From NCBI RefSeq assembly GCF_025837095.1, contig NZ_CP107551.1, forward strand, positions 1,966,352-2,030,351: a stretch of DNA of 64,000 nucleotides, read 5' to 3'. The translations under genes were made by a program, and so were the position numbers. This document shows positions 35,335 to 45,321 of this stretch, piece after piece; the stretch's first letter is position 1, and the number at the start of each line of letters is the position of its first letter. The notes under the pieces are model-generated. The model saw only the letters and a program-made list of their open reading frames with translations. It searched no databases and was not told the DNA's origin. The stretch comes from Rhodococcus sp. Z13. Lineage in GTDB: Bacteria; Actinomycetota; Actinomycetes; Mycobacteriales; Mycobacteriaceae.

Positions 35335-35363
35335 TTGACACCGATGATCTGGACATTCATTCT
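35335..35363 (+). promoter_or_regulatory. Promoter of the MpaB-family gene
   Basis: TTGACA (35335-35340), 17-nt spacer, CATTCT (35358-35363). The expected transcription start coincides with the ATG at 35371. It is the best sigma-70-type promoter seen in the window. Confidence 0.65.
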
Positions 35364-35370
35364 CGTGTCC

Positions 35371-36183
35371 ATGATGAGCCGACGGCCGGAACCCACCGTT
35401 CGGGGTGTGGTTGGTGAAGCAGTGTTCCTTCTCAGCTCACCGCGACGTTTCCTCATGGAGATCGCGCTGCCCCCGGTGGGGCACGGTGTGGTGGAACACA
35501 GCAAGGCGCTGACCGACCCGATCACACGCTTCCGCAACACGAGCGCGTACATCTTCCTCGTGGCGTTCGGTGACGAGGAGGAGCGCCGGCGGGTCGTGCG
35601 GTTCGTCAACCGTGCCCACGGGCCGGTGCGCTCGGAGGGCTACAACGCGTTCGATCCGGCGCTGCAGCTGTGGATCGCGGCGGTGATGTTCCACGGCGGC
35701 CGCGACATCTACGAACGGTTCTTCGGTCCGCTCGACCGCGCCGAGGTCGAGCGGCTCTACCAGGAGTTCTCCGTCTACGGCACCTCGCTGCAGGTGCCCG
35801 CCGAGCTGTGGCCCGCCGACCTCGAGGCCTTCGACGCCTACTGGCACAGCGTCGTCGACGATCTCGAGATCGACGACACGGTCCGCCGCTATGCACGCGC
35901 GCTGCTCGCCGGCGGCGACCTGCCGGTCCTCCTGCGGCCCGCGATGGCGGTGAACCGCTTCCTCACCCTCGGCATGCTCGACCCGCGGATCCGCCGGGCC
36001 TACGGCTTCACCTGGACCGAGACCCACCAGAAGTGGTTCGACCGCGTCATGAAGGTCGCGGCCCCCGCCTATCGCGCCCTGCCCGCGAGCCTTCGGCAGC
36101 TACCGAAGAAGCTGGTGCTGCGTGACGCGCGGCGTCGCTTCGCCGCCGCGCCGGCCTCCCGGACCGAAGCGGCCGCTGCGTAA
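35371..36183 (+). CDS. Oxygenase MpaB family protein (DUF2236)
   Basis: 270 residues, DUF2236/MpaB-like family, which includes the haem-dependent rubber oxygenase Lcp and fungal MpaB. Motifs: SSPRRFLMEIALPPVGHGVV, RVVRFVNRAHGPVRSEGYNA, LQLWIAAVMFHGGRDIYERF, SVYGTSLQVPAELWPADLEA. No secretion signal. The substrate is unknown; most family members in Rhodococcus are uncharacterised. ATG 35371 chosen because it sits at the predicted transcription start (leaderless); an upstream in-frame ATG at 35344 would fall within the promoter spacer. Confidence 0.85.
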   Translation: MMSRRPEPTVRGVVGEAVFLLSSPRRFLMEIALPPVGHGVVEHSKALTDPITRFRNTSAYIFLVAFGDEEERRRVVRFVNRAHGPVRSEGYNAFDPALQLWIAAVMFHGGRDIYERFFGPLDRAEVERLYQEFSVYGTSLQVPAELWPADLEAFDAYWHSVVDDLEIDDTVRRYARALLAGGDLPVLLRPAMAVNRFLTLGMLDPRIRRAYGFTWTETHQKWFDRVMKVAAPAYRALPASLRQLPKKLVLRDARRRFAAAPASRTEAAAA

Positions 36184-36188
36184 CCTCG

Positions 36189-37448
36189 TCACTCCGACCC
36201 GGTCAGTGCCTTCGTCAGCCGGGGCACGGTCAGCTGCCGCTGCCACGGCCGCGCACCACCCTCGACGAACCGCCGCTCGATGTAGGTCTCGACGTCGGCG
36301 TCGGTGTGCACCTCCCAGTCCCAGCACACCCGGCGCACCAGCTCGGGGCTGACGAGGTTCTCGACCGGCACCGACACCTCCTCGCTCAGCGTGGCCAGTT
36401 CGCCGCGCGCGGCGGTGAGCCGGGCCGCGGCCTCCGGATGGTGCCGTGCCCACTTGCCGGGCGGCGGCGGGCCGGTCAGGGGAGGGCTGAGCGGGGGCAG
36501 CTGCTCCTTCGGTAGCGCCCGCGCCCGTTCGATCGCGCTCAGCCAGACCCGTGAGGACCGTCGCTGCCGGGGTCCGCCGAAGACGGGCAGGGCCCGCAAC
36601 TCCTCGATCGTCGTCGGGGTCGCCTCGGCCGCCGCGATGATGGCCGAGTCCGGCAGGATCCGGCCCGGCGCGATGTCGCGGCGCGCGGCGATCTCGTCGC
36701 GCGCGGCCCACAGCTCCCGGACCACGGCCAGGCCCCGCTGATCCTTGATGACGTGGATCTTCGAGGTGCGCCGCCACCGTTCCGGCTTCGGCGCCGGGGG
36801 ACCGGCCAGGCGGACGTGCTCGAACTCCTGCGCGGCCCACTCGCCCTTGCCCTGCCGGTCCAGTTCGCGGGCCATCGCGTCGCGCAGTTCGACGAGCGGT
36901 TCGACGTCGAGCGCGGCGTAGTTCAGCCACGACTCGGGCAGCGGGCGGGTGGACCAGTCGGCCGCGCCGTGGCCCTTGCGCAGTTCGAGGCCGAGCACCT
37001 CGGCGACCATCGCGGCCAGTCCGACCCGGGGGAAACCGGCGAGCCGGCCCGCGAGTTCGGTGTCGTACAGCGCCGCCGGCCGCAGCCCCAGTTCCGCGAG
37101 CCCGGGAAGGTCCTGGTCGGCGGAGTGCAGCACCCATTCGAGGTCGTTGATCACGTCCGCGAGCGGCGCGAGATCGTCCCGGGTCGGGATCGGGTCGAGC
37201 AGCACGGTGCCCGCACCGTCGCGCCGGAGCTGCACGAGATACGCCCGCGCCGAGTAGCGGTAACCCGAGGCCCGCTCGGCGTCGACGGCCAGCGGGCCGT
37301 GTCCACCGGCGAGCAGCGCGGCCGCCTCGGCGACACCGGCGGCGGTGGTGACCACCTCCGGGACCCCGTCGCGCGGTTCGAGGAGCGGCACGGTCGGCAC
37401 GGGCGTGCCGTCGTCGTGCCCTGCATCGCGGTTCTGTACTGCCGACAT
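36189..37448 (-). CDS. Ribonuclease D-like 3'-5' exonuclease
   Basis: 419 residues (Rv2681 position). DEDDy exonuclease: motif I PLAVDAERASGYRYSARAYL, motif II LEWVLHSADQDLPGLAELGL, motif III WLNYAALDVEPLVELRDAM with the Tyr...Asp pair. An HRDC domain lies at ~225-305 (VVRELWAARDEIAARRDIAP) and a C-terminal domain follows. RNase D matures tRNA 3' ends and degrades RNA. The gene ends 5 bp from the convergent MpaB-family gene. Confidence 0.9.
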   Translation of the reverse strand: MSAVQNRDAGHDDGTPVPTVPLLEPRDGVPEVVTTAAGVAEAAALLAGGHGPLAVDAERASGYRYSARAYLVQLRRDGAGTVLLDPIPTRDDLAPLADVINDLEWVLHSADQDLPGLAELGLRPAALYDTELAGRLAGFPRVGLAAMVAEVLGLELRKGHGAADWSTRPLPESWLNYAALDVEPLVELRDAMARELDRQGKGEWAAQEFEHVRLAGPPAPKPERWRRTSKIHVIKDQRGLAVVRELWAARDEIAARRDIAPGRILPDSAIIAAAEATPTTIEELRALPVFGGPRQRRSSRVWLSAIERARALPKEQLPPLSPPLTGPPPPGKWARHHPEAAARLTAARGELATLSEEVSVPVENLVSPELVRRVCWDWEVHTDADVETYIERRFVEGGARPWQRQLTVPRLTKALTGSE

Positions 37449-37517
37449 GGGCGTGACTCTAGCGCTGTGCGGCGCCGGTGCGATTCCTCACACGGCGAGC
37501 CGGGGCGAATCCGCCGG

Positions 37518-38909
37518 TCATCGCTGCAGGGCTTCCGCCGCTGCGAGCAGCTCCTCGAGGGCGGGGGCGAAGTCGTCGACGAGCTGCCACAGATCGGGCA
37601 CGAGATCCGGACAGGAGATCATGCCGATGTCGAGCATCCCGTCGAGCGAGAGCACCGTGATGTTGAGTGCCGCGCCGTGGAAGATCGGTCCGAAGGGGTA
37701 CATCCCGGTCATCCGCGCGCCGAGGAAGTACAGCGGGAAGGGCGGGCCGGGCACGTTGGAGATCACGAGGTTGTGGATCACCGGGTGCCGCTCGGCGAGC
37801 CGCAGCCCGGCGTAGGCGCGCATGGCCGAGCCGAACACCACGGCCCCGAGGAACTGCGACCAGTCCTGCAGCAGGTTCGCGCCGAGATCGGCGTTGTGCT
37901 CCTTGGACACCGAATTGGCGTCGGCCAGGGCCCGCAGCCGCTCGGCCGGGTCGGCGATGTGGGTGTGGAGTTCGGCGAACATCGCCGAGACCTGGTTGCG
38001 GCCGGGCCGGTCGGAGACCCCGTGCACCGACACCGGGATCATCCCGACCAGCGGCGAGTCGGGGAGTTCGCCGCGCCGCTCGAGATAGCGCCGCAGCGCC
38101 CCCGCACACAGCGCGGTGACCACGTCGTTGACGGTGACCCCGAAGGCCTTCTTGACCGCTTTGACGTCGTCGAGATCCAGCTGGGCGAACGCGACGTTGC
38201 GGTGCCCGGTGATCGTGCCGTTGAAGTTGGTGCGCGGTGCGGTGAACGGGGCGGGCATGGCGTCGCCGCGGCGGGCCCGCGCGATCCACGAGGTCACCGA
38301 ACCCACCGCGGCGGGCAGGATCTTGAGCAGGTGCAGCGGGCGCAGGGCGACGTTGACGGCCCCGCCGACGACGATGGCGAGATCGGTCGCGTCGCCGGCG
38401 CCGGACGCGGCGGGCTCGGGATGCGGATCGGAAGGATCGAGGCTGCACAGCTGGGCGAGCAACGCCGCGCCGCTCACTCCGTCGACACCGGCGTGGTGCA
38501 TCTTCGCGACCACCGCGACGGAGCCGTCCTCGAGGCCCTCGATCACCCACATCTCCCACAGCGGCCGCGAGCGGTCCAGGGGCTGGGCCGCGATGTGCCC
38601 GCACAGCTCGGCCAGTTCCTCGCGGCCCCCGGGGGCGGGCACGGCGATGCGGTGCAGGTGACGGTCCAGGTCGAAGTCGTGGTCGTCGACCCAGACCGGA
38701 TGGTCGAGGTTGAGCGGGTTGTCGGCGATCTTCATCCGGAACTGCGGTACCGCGGGCAGCCGGGCGGCCAGTTCGTCCCGCAGGGCGGCGTAGCTGTACC
38801 CGTCGGGGACGGTGGACGGATCGAGGACGATCAGCCCGCAGATGTGCAGGAGCTGACTGGGTGTCTCCAGATAGAGGAATCCGGCGTCGAGGCCGCTGAG
38901 TCGCTGCAT
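37518..38909 (-). CDS. Wax ester synthase/diacylglycerol acyltransferase (WS/DGAT)
   Basis: 463 residues. N-terminus MQRLSGLDAGFLYLETPSQL; catalytic HHxxxDG in KMHHAGVDGVSGAALL (~145); late motifs NVPGPPFPLYFLGARMTGMY and PGRNQVSAMFAELHTH. Makes triacylglycerol or wax esters from acyl-CoA, a storage-lipid activity abundant in Rhodococcus and Mycobacterium; genomes usually have many copies. Not in the matching M. tuberculosis interval, so a local insertion. Transcribed with no close partner. Confidence 0.92.
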   Translation of the reverse strand: MQRLSGLDAGFLYLETPSQLLHICGLIVLDPSTVPDGYSYAALRDELAARLPAVPQFRMKIADNPLNLDHPVWVDDHDFDLDRHLHRIAVPAPGGREELAELCGHIAAQPLDRSRPLWEMWVIEGLEDGSVAVVAKMHHAGVDGVSGAALLAQLCSLDPSDPHPEPAASGAGDATDLAIVVGGAVNVALRPLHLLKILPAAVGSVTSWIARARRGDAMPAPFTAPRTNFNGTITGHRNVAFAQLDLDDVKAVKKAFGVTVNDVVTALCAGALRRYLERRGELPDSPLVGMIPVSVHGVSDRPGRNQVSAMFAELHTHIADPAERLRALADANSVSKEHNADLGANLLQDWSQFLGAVVFGSAMRAYAGLRLAERHPVIHNLVISNVPGPPFPLYFLGARMTGMYPFGPIFHGAALNITVLSLDGMLDIGMISCPDLVPDLWQLVDDFAPALEELLAAAEALQR

Positions 38910-39052
38910 GCCCCAACAATAGAACTTGTTCTAGAAATATGCGCGCGCAACGCGCTCACCTGTGGAACCGTCACGATGCGAGAGCACGTCGATGTTCAGC
39001 CACGTCGATGTTCGTTCGAGGAGAGCCGTACCCGGTATGTGGCGCGCGACGG

Positions 39053-39628
39053 TCAGCGCTGCAGGCGGGAGACCCCGACCGGGGGAAGCCCGGCGGCATA
39101 GGCGAGGACCTCGCAGAACGCTTCCACGTGCGGGGTGAGCCGGTCGGTCCGCGGCGTCCACGACGCCCGCAACTCGAGCTGGTGCGCGCGGGCCGGGCCC
39201 GCGATGTCGCCGAAACGCACCGAGGTCGTCGCCGTCACCGTGCCCCCGAGCGCCGTCATCGCCTCCCCGTGCGCCTCGAGCGCGTCGACCAGCCAGCTCC
39301 ACGCGACCTCCGGCAGCAGCGGATCGGCGGCGAGGGTCTCGTCGACATCCGCCTGGATGTACGCCACGAGCCGCGTGGTGCCGTGCCACGCCTCGTCGCC
39401 CTCCGGGTCGTAGAGCAGGATGAGCCGCCCGAACGCGTCGCCCTCCGACTGCTCGGGGACCCGATCGGCCTCGTCGTGCAGCACCTCGGCGCCGAGCGCA
39501 TAGCTGTACGGCGCGAGCCGCTGCGGAGGGCGGATCGGGCCGACCTCGATCTCCGGCCGCACGGTGGCCGCGTTCATGGCATCGACTGCAGCGCGAAAGC
39601 GGGCCGGCTCGGCTGGCGAGGTGGTCAC
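39053..39628 (-). CDS. DUF3000 protein
   Basis: 191 residues, DUF3000 family (Rv2680 position, divergent from hemE). Core: EVGPIRPPQRLAPYSYALGA, FGRLILLYDPEGDEAWHGT, WSWLVDALEAHGEAMTALGG and VEAFCEVLAYAAGLPPVGVS. Function unknown. GTG start at 39628 (VTTSPAEPARF); TAACGT (39642-39637) ends 8 nt upstream, again consistent with a leaderless mRNA. The open frame continues far upstream across hemE but is only a high-GC shadow. Confidence 0.85.
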   Translation of the reverse strand: MTTSPAEPARFRAAVDAMNAATVRPEIEVGPIRPPQRLAPYSYALGAEVLHDEADRVPEQSEGDAFGRLILLYDPEGDEAWHGTTRLVAYIQADVDETLAADPLLPEVAWSWLVDALEAHGEAMTALGGTVTATTSVRFGDIAGPARAHQLELRASWTPRTDRLTPHVEAFCEVLAYAAGLPPVGVSRLQR

Positions 39629-39805
39629 GGATGCGGACGTTAGTGCCGGTGACGCACCGCACGCGGGAGGCGCGCCGATTCCGGCCCACCGTCGAAGCGT
39701 GGCAGCATGGGCAACGGCCCCGGTCGAGGCTCCCCGGCCGCGGCCCCGACCCCACACGGATCTGCCGCCCGCACCGGACGTGCAGTGATCGAAGAACGAG
39801 GATCG

Positions 39806-40903
39806 ATGACCGGCTTGGAGAACACGAACGTCGGCTCCGCGGAACCCGCGGAGTACCCCTCGCGGAGGGTGCTGCCGCAGGCACCGCTGCTCGCGGCGGC
39901 GCGGGGCGAGCAGCCGGTCCACCGGCCGGTGTGGTTCATGCGCCAGGCCGGCCGCTCGTTGCCCGAGTACCGGGAGATCCGGGCCGGCATCGGAATGCTC
40001 GAATCGTGCTTCGACCCCGAGCTGGTCTGCGAGATCACCATGCAGCCCGTCCGCCGGCACAAGGTCGACGCCGCGATCCTGTTCTCCGACATCGTCGTGC
40101 CCCTCAAGGCCGCCGGGATCGACCTCGACATCGTCGCCGGCACCGGCCCGGTCGTGGCGAACCCCGTGCGCACCGCCGCCGACGTCGCGGCCCTGCCCAC
40201 CCTCGAGACCGAGCAGGTGGGCGCGGTGGCCCGCGCGGTGCGGCTGCTCACCCGCGAACTCGGCGACACCGCGCTCATCGGCTTCGCCGGCGCTCCGTTC
40301 ACCCTGGCCTCCTATCTCGTCGAGGGCGGCCCGAGCCGCAACCACGAACGCACCAAGGCGCTCATGCACGCCGACCCGCAGACCTGGCACGCCCTGCTCG
40401 GCAAGCTCACCGACATCGCCGTGACCTTCCTCCGCGCCCAGATCGGGGCCGGCGTCGACGCGATCCAGCTGTTCGACTCGTGGGCCGGGGCGCTGTCGCT
40501 CGCCGACTACCGCGAGTACGTCCTGCCGCACTCCGAGCGGGTGTTCGCCGAGATCGCTGGAGCCGGCGTGCCGCGCATCCACTTCGGTGTGGGCACCGGC
40601 GAACTGCTCGGCGCGATGGGCGAGGCCGGCGCCGACGTGGTGGGCGTCGACTGGCGCATCCCCCTCGACGTCGCCGCGACCCGCGTCGGCCCGGGCAAGG
40701 CCCTGCAGGGCAACCTCGACCCCGCGATCCTGTTCGCCGGCCCGGAGGTCATCGAACGCGAGGTGCGGCGCATCGTCGCCGAGGCCGACCGCGCGATCGC
40801 CGCCGGCACCACCGGCCACATCTTCAACCTCGGTCACGGTGTCCTGCCCGACACCGACCCCGACGTCATCACCCGCGTCGTCGAGCTGGTGCATTCGCTG
40901 TGA
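39806..40903 (+). CDS. hemE: Uroporphyrinogen decarboxylase
   Basis: 365 residues. Decarboxylates uroporphyrinogen III to coproporphyrinogen III. Signature 1 [19 protein letters not shown] and signature 2 [32 protein letters not shown] and [16 protein letters not shown] are further family motifs. First gene of hemE-cgoX-chdC. The start at 39806 follows GAACGAGGATCG; the stop overlaps cgoX by 4 bases (GTGA). Confidence 0.96.
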   Translation: MTGLENTNVGSAEPAEYPSRRVLPQAPLLAAARGEQPVHRPVWFMRQAGRSLPEYREIRAGIGMLESCFDPELVCEITMQPVRRHKVDAAILFSDIVVPLKAAGIDLDIVAGTGPVVANPVRTAADVAALPTLETEQVGAVARAVRLLTRELGDTALIGFAGAPFTLASYLVEGGPSRNHERTKALMHADPQTWHALLGKLTDIAVTFLRAQIGAGVDAIQLFDSWAGALSLADYREYVLPHSERVFAEIAGAGVPRIHFGVGTGELLGAMGEAGADVVGVDWRIPLDVAATRVGPGKALQGNLDPAILFAGPEVIEREVRRIVAEADRAIAAGTTGHIFNLGHGVLPDTDPDVITRVVELVHSL

Positions 40904-42258
40904 CCCCGCCGACCGTTGCAGTCGTCGGCGGCGGTATCAGCGGACTCGTCGCCGCGTACCGGCTCCGCCGCACCCTCGGCGCCGCCGCCCGGATCGTCGT
41001 GCTCGAACGGTCGCAGCGGCTCGGTGGGAAACTCCGCACCGTCCCGCTCGCCGGCGACCCGGTGGACGTCGGCGCGGAGGCGTTCATCGCACGCCGCCCC
41101 GAGGTGCTCGACCTCGTCGCCGAACTCGGCCTCATCGACCAGCTCGTGTACCCCTCCGGTGCCCGCCCGCTGCTCTACGCCGGCGGCGAGCTGCACTCCC
41201 TGCCCGCCGGCACGCTCATGGGCATCCCGGCCTCCGCGCAGGCCGTCGAGGGCCTCGTCGACGACGAGACCCTCGCCCGCATCGCCGCCGAACCCACCGT
41301 GCCGCTGCACTGGGAGCCCGGCTCGGACGTGTCCGTCGCCGAACTCGTTTCCTCCCGCTTCGGGGAACAGGTCGTGCGGCGCAGCGTCGACCCGCTGCTC
41401 GGCGGCGTGTACTCCGGCCTGTCCGACACCGCCGGTGTGCGCGCGACCATCCCCGCCCTCGCGGCCGCCCTCGACGCCGGGGCGACCAGCCTGAGCGACG
41501 CCGTCGCCCGCGCCCTGCCCCCGAAGTCGGACGCGCCGGTCTTCGGCACCCTGCGCGACGGTTACGGGGTGCTGCTCGAGGCCCTCGTCCGCGAGGCCGA
41601 CGCCGAGTTCCTCTACGGCACCGCGGCGTCCGGCCTGAAACGCAGCGGCGGCAGGTGGTCCCTCGACCCGCTCGGGGAGGTCGACGGTGTCGTGCTCGCC
41701 GTCCCGGCCCCCGACGCCGCGCGCCTGCTCGCCGACAGCGTGCGGCCCGCGGCGCAGTGCGCCGCCCAGATCCCGCTCGCCTCGTCGGTGGTGGTCGCCC
41801 TCGCCCTCCCGGGCGACGCCGCGCTGCCGCAGAACTCCGGCATCCTCGTCGCGACAGGGGAGGAGCTGTCCGCGAAGGCGTTCACCTTGTCGAGCCGTAA
41901 ATGGCCGCACCTCGCCGAGCGGCCCGTCGCACTCGCCCGCGCCTCCTTCGGGCGGTTCGGCGACGACGCGCTGGTCGACGCCCCGGACACGGACCTGATC
42001 GCCCTGGCCCGCAAGGACCTGGCCACCGTCACCGGCGTCGACGCCGAACCCGCGGCGGCCTTCGTGCAACGCTGGCACGGCGGTCTGCCGCAGTATCGCG
42101 CACACCACGGTGAGATCGTCTCGGCGCTCGAAGCGGAGATCGCCGGGATCGACGGGATCGAGATCACCGGCGCGATGCTGCACGGCGTGGGCGTACCCGC
42201 CTGCGTCGCATCGGGGACTACCGCCGCCGCACGGCTTTCGGCACGAATGGCAGGATGA
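40900..42258 (+). CDS. cgoX: Coproporphyrinogen III oxidase CgoX (HemY/HemG-type)
   Basis: 452-residue FAD enzyme. FAD-binding [39 protein letters not shown] and the C-terminal [20 protein letters not shown]. In Gram-positive bacteria this HemY-type protein oxidises coproporphyrinogen III to coproporphyrin III, feeding the coproporphyrin-dependent haem route; chdC next door supports that reading over protoporphyrinogen oxidase. Ferrochelatase is not in the window. Overlaps hemE and chdC by 4 bases each. Confidence 0.92.
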   Translation: MTPPTVAVVGGGISGLVAAYRLRRTLGAAARIVVLERSQRLGGKLRTVPLAGDPVDVGAEAFIARRPEVLDLVAELGLIDQLVYPSGARPLLYAGGELHSLPAGTLMGIPASAQAVEGLVDDETLARIAAEPTVPLHWEPGSDVSVAELVSSRFGEQVVRRSVDPLLGGVYSGLSDTAGVRATIPALAAALDAGATSLSDAVARALPPKSDAPVFGTLRDGYGVLLEALVREADAEFLYGTAASGLKRSGGRWSLDPLGEVDGVVLAVPAPDAARLLADSVRPAAQCAAQIPLASSVVVALALPGDAALPQNSGILVATGEELSAKAFTLSSRKWPHLAERPVALARASFGRFGDDALVDAPDTDLIALARKDLATVTGVDAEPAAAFVQRWHGGLPQYRAHHGEIVSALEAEIAGIDGIEITGAMLHGVGVPACVASGTTAAARLSARMAG

Positions 42259-42959
42259 ACGACATGGCACGTCTCGACTACGACAAGCTCAACTCCACTC
42301 TCCGTTACGCCATGTGGTCGGTCTTCCAGGTCCGCCCCGGCGTCCTCGGCGACGACCGCACCGCCGCGATCGAGGACGCGAAGGCGTTCTTCGCGCGCTT
42401 CGAGGACACCGACGTGGTCGTCCGCGGTCTGTACGACGTCGCCGGCACCCGCGCCGACGCCGACTTCATGATCTGGTCGCACGCCGAACGCATCGAGGAC
42501 CTGCAGAAGCTGTACGCCGACTTCCGGCGCACCACGCTGGTGGGTCGCGCCAGCACCCCCGTCTGGTCGAACGCCGCCCTGCACCGGCCCGCGGAGTTCA
42601 ACAAGAGCCACGTGCCCGCCTTCATCGCCGGTGAGGCCCCCGGCAACTACATCTGCGTGTACCCGTTCGTGCGGTCCTACGAGTGGTACCTGCTGCCCGA
42701 CGACCAGCGCCGCAAGATGCTCGCCGAGCACGGCATGGCGGGCCGCGGCTATCCGGACGTGCGCGCCAACACCGTCCCGGCCTTCGCGCTCGGCGACTAC
42801 GAGTGGATCCTCGCCTTCGAGGCCCCCGAACTCGACCGCATCGTCGACCTCATGCGCGACCTGCGGGCCACCGACGCCCGCCGCCACGTCCGGGAGGAGA
42901 CCCCCTTCTTCACCGGTCCGCGCGTCGACGTCGAGACGCTGATCGCGTCGCTGCCCTGA
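42255..42959 (+). CDS. chdC: Coproheme decarboxylase ChdC (HemQ)
   Basis: 234 residues. Converts coproheme to haem b using peroxide, the last step of the coproporphyrin route. [39 protein letters not shown], and the region [20 protein letters not shown] holding the catalytic-Tyr position of actinobacterial ChdC, then [20 protein letters not shown] with the proximal-His candidate. ATG at 42255 overlaps cgoX; ATG 42264 (MARLDYD) is possible. The next gene starts one base after its stop. Confidence 0.94.
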   Translation: MNDMARLDYDKLNSTLRYAMWSVFQVRPGVLGDDRTAAIEDAKAFFARFEDTDVVVRGLYDVAGTRADADFMIWSHAERIEDLQKLYADFRRTTLVGRASTPVWSNAALHRPAEFNKSHVPAFIAGEAPGNYICVYPFVRSYEWYLLPDDQRRKMLAEHGMAGRGYPDVRANTVPAFALGDYEWILAFEAPELDRIVDLMRDLRATDARRHVREETPFFTGPRVDVETLIASLP

Positions 42960-42960
42960 C

Positions 42961-45300
42961 GTGACCGAGCGCGGCGCGGCGTCACCGGAGAGAGACGGCC
43001 GGCTGTTCTCCCAGATGGCGCACTGGGGCATGTTCTCGGCGCGGGCGCGCGACGGCGAGATCGTCGCCGTGCAGCCCTACGCCGGGGACCGCGACCCCTC
43101 ACCGATCCTCGGGAACATCCCCGGATCGGTGCGGCACCGCGCCCGCATCGCCGGCCCCGCCGTCCGGTGGGGATGGCTCGAGCACGGCCCCGGCCCGAGC
43201 CGCCGCCGCGGCGACGACGAGTACGTCGCCGTCTCGTGGGACGAACTCACCGAGATCCTCGCGGGCGAACTGCAGCGCGTGAAGGACCGGCACGGCAACC
43301 GGGCGATCTTCGGTGGCTCCTACGGCTGGTCCGCACCCGGCCGGTTCCACCACGCCCAGAGTCAGGTGCACCGCTTCCTCAAGATGTTCGGCGGCTACAC
43401 CCGCTCGGTGCACTCCTACTCGCTCGGCGCGACCGGCGTGATCATGCCGCATGTGGTGGGCACCCACTGGAAACTGTTCGCGCGCTCGACCTCCTGGGAG
43501 GTCATCGCCCGCGAGACCGACCTGATGGTGTGCTTCGGCGGGATCCCGCTCAAGAACACCGCCGTCAACGACGGCGGCACGAGCGATCACCCCACCCGCG
43601 ACGCCCTCGACCGGATGCGGGCCCGCGGCGGCCGGATCGTCTCGATCAGCCCGCTGCGCAGCGACGTCCACGGCGAACACGAGTGGCTCGCCCCGCGTCC
43701 CGGCAGCGACGTCGCGATCATGCTCGCCCTCGCGTACGTGCTGGCCACCGAGGATCTCGCCGACCGCGACTTCCTCGACCGCTACTGCACCGGCTACGAC
43801 CGCTTCGAGGAGTACCTGCTCGGCCGCACCGACGGACTCCCCAAGACCCCCGAATGGGCCGCCGGACTGTCGGGCCTGCCGGCGGAGGCACTCGTCGACC
43901 TCGCCCGGCGCATGGCGCGCGGCCGCACCCTCGTGACCGTCACCTGGTCGCTGCAGCGCGTCCGTCACGGCGAGCAGGCCCCCTGGGCCGGGGTGACCCT
44001 CGCCGCGATGCTCGGGCAGATCGGTGTCCCCGGCGGTGGTTTCGGTCACGGCTACGGCTCGATGAACGAACCAGGTCTGTCCCCGGTGCCCTACCCGTTG
44101 CCCACCCTGTTCCAGGGCGACAACGACGTCGAGGACTTCATCCCCGTCGCCGCGATCGCCGACATGCTGCTGCACCCGGGGGAGCAGTTCGACTACGACG
44201 GGCAACGCCGGACCTTCCCCGACATCCGGCTCGTGTACTGGGCCGGTGGCAACCCCTTCCACCACCACCAGGACCTCGGCCGGTTGCGCCGTGCGCTGCA
44301 GCGACCCGACACGATCGTCGTGCACGACCCCTACTGGACGGCGATGGCCAAGCACGCCGACATCGTCGTGCCGTCCACCACCGCCCTCGAACGCGACGAC
44401 CTGACCTGCACCCGCAACGATCCGCTGCTCGTCGCGATGCAGGCCGCGGTGCCGCCCTTCGTCGACGCCCGCGACGACTACGACACCTTCGCCGCACTCG
44501 CGCATCGGCTCGGATTCGGCGACAGGTTCACCGAGGGCCGCACCTCCCGCGAGTGGCTCGAACATCTCTACGAGCAGTGGCGCGGGTTCGTCCTCGCCGA
44601 CAAGCAGCGCGTCGAGGACCCTCCGCCCTTCCGCGAGTTCTGGGTGAAGGGGCAGGTGCGGATGCGCACCGAGGACGACCTGACCCTCTTCGAGGATTTC
44701 CGCGCAGACCCCGACCGCCACCCGCTGCGCACCCCGAGCGGACGCATCGAGATCTTCTCCGCCGACATCGACTCTTTCGGCTACGACGACTGCGCGGGCC
44801 ATCCCCGCTGGTACGAACCGGAGGAATGGCTCGGCTCGGCCCGCGCGCAGCGGTTCCCGCTGCATCTGATCGCCAACCAGCCTGCCACCCGGCTGCACAG
44901 CCAGCTCGACCACGGCGCCGTCAGCCAGGCCTCGAAGATCCACGGGCGCGAACCGATCCGCATGCACCCCGACGACGCCGCGCGGCGCGGCCTGACGGAC
45001 GGCGACATCGTCCGTGTGTTCAACGACCGCGGCTCCTGCCTCGCCGGTCTCGTCGTCGACGACGGACTGCTGCCGCAGGTCGTGCAGCTCGCGACCGGCG
45101 CCTGGTACGACCCGCTCGACCCGTCCGATCCCGGCTCGCTGTGCGTGCACGGGAACCCGAACGTGCTCACCCCCGACGTCGGCACGTCCTCGCTCGCCCG
45201 CGGCTGCACCGGCCAGCACGTCCTCGTCGAGGTGGAGAGGTACGACGGCGAGCTGCCCCCGATCCGCGCCTACGACCCGCCGGTGGTGCGGTCGCGCTGA
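42961..45300 (+). CDS. Molybdopterin oxidoreductase, biotin sulfoxide / TMAO reductase-like (BisC group)
   Basis: 779 residues, DMSO-reductase family. FGGSYGWSAPGRFHHAQSQ near residue 115; HSYSLGATGVIMPHVVGTHW, where a Ser in YSLGA is the expected molybdenum ligand; WAGGNPFHHHQDLGRLRRAL; C-terminal GRIEIFSADIDSFGYDD, LHLIANQPATRLHSQLDHG and MHPDDAARRGLTDGDIVRVF. There is no twin-arginine signal and no N-terminal Fe-S cysteine motif, so it should be cytosolic like BisC, reducing biotin or methionine sulfoxides or N-oxides. It starts one base after chdC, so it is co-transcribed with haem genes, an uncommon position. No molybdenum-cofactor gene is nearby. Confidence 0.88.
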   Translation: MTERGAASPERDGRLFSQMAHWGMFSARARDGEIVAVQPYAGDRDPSPILGNIPGSVRHRARIAGPAVRWGWLEHGPGPSRRRGDDEYVAVSWDELTEILAGELQRVKDRHGNRAIFGGSYGWSAPGRFHHAQSQVHRFLKMFGGYTRSVHSYSLGATGVIMPHVVGTHWKLFARSTSWEVIARETDLMVCFGGIPLKNTAVNDGGTSDHPTRDALDRMRARGGRIVSISPLRSDVHGEHEWLAPRPGSDVAIMLALAYVLATEDLADRDFLDRYCTGYDRFEEYLLGRTDGLPKTPEWAAGLSGLPAEALVDLARRMARGRTLVTVTWSLQRVRHGEQAPWAGVTLAAMLGQIGVPGGGFGHGYGSMNEPGLSPVPYPLPTLFQGDNDVEDFIPVAAIADMLLHPGEQFDYDGQRRTFPDIRLVYWAGGNPFHHHQDLGRLRRALQRPDTIVVHDPYWTAMAKHADIVVPSTTALERDDLTCTRNDPLLVAMQAAVPPFVDARDDYDTFAALAHRLGFGDRFTEGRTSREWLEHLYEQWRGFVLADKQRVEDPPPFREFWVKGQVRMRTEDDLTLFEDFRADPDRHPLRTPSGRIEIFSADIDSFGYDDCAGHPRWYEPEEWLGSARAQRFPLHLIANQPATRLHSQLDHGAVSQASKIHGREPIRMHPDDAARRGLTDGDIVRVFNDRGSCLAGLVVDDGLLPQVVQLATGAWYDPLDPSDPGSLCVHGNPNVLTPDVGTSSLARGCTGQHVLVEVERYDGELPPIRAYDPPVVRSR

Positions 45301-45321
45301 CGGTTCCCGGTCCCGGCCGGC

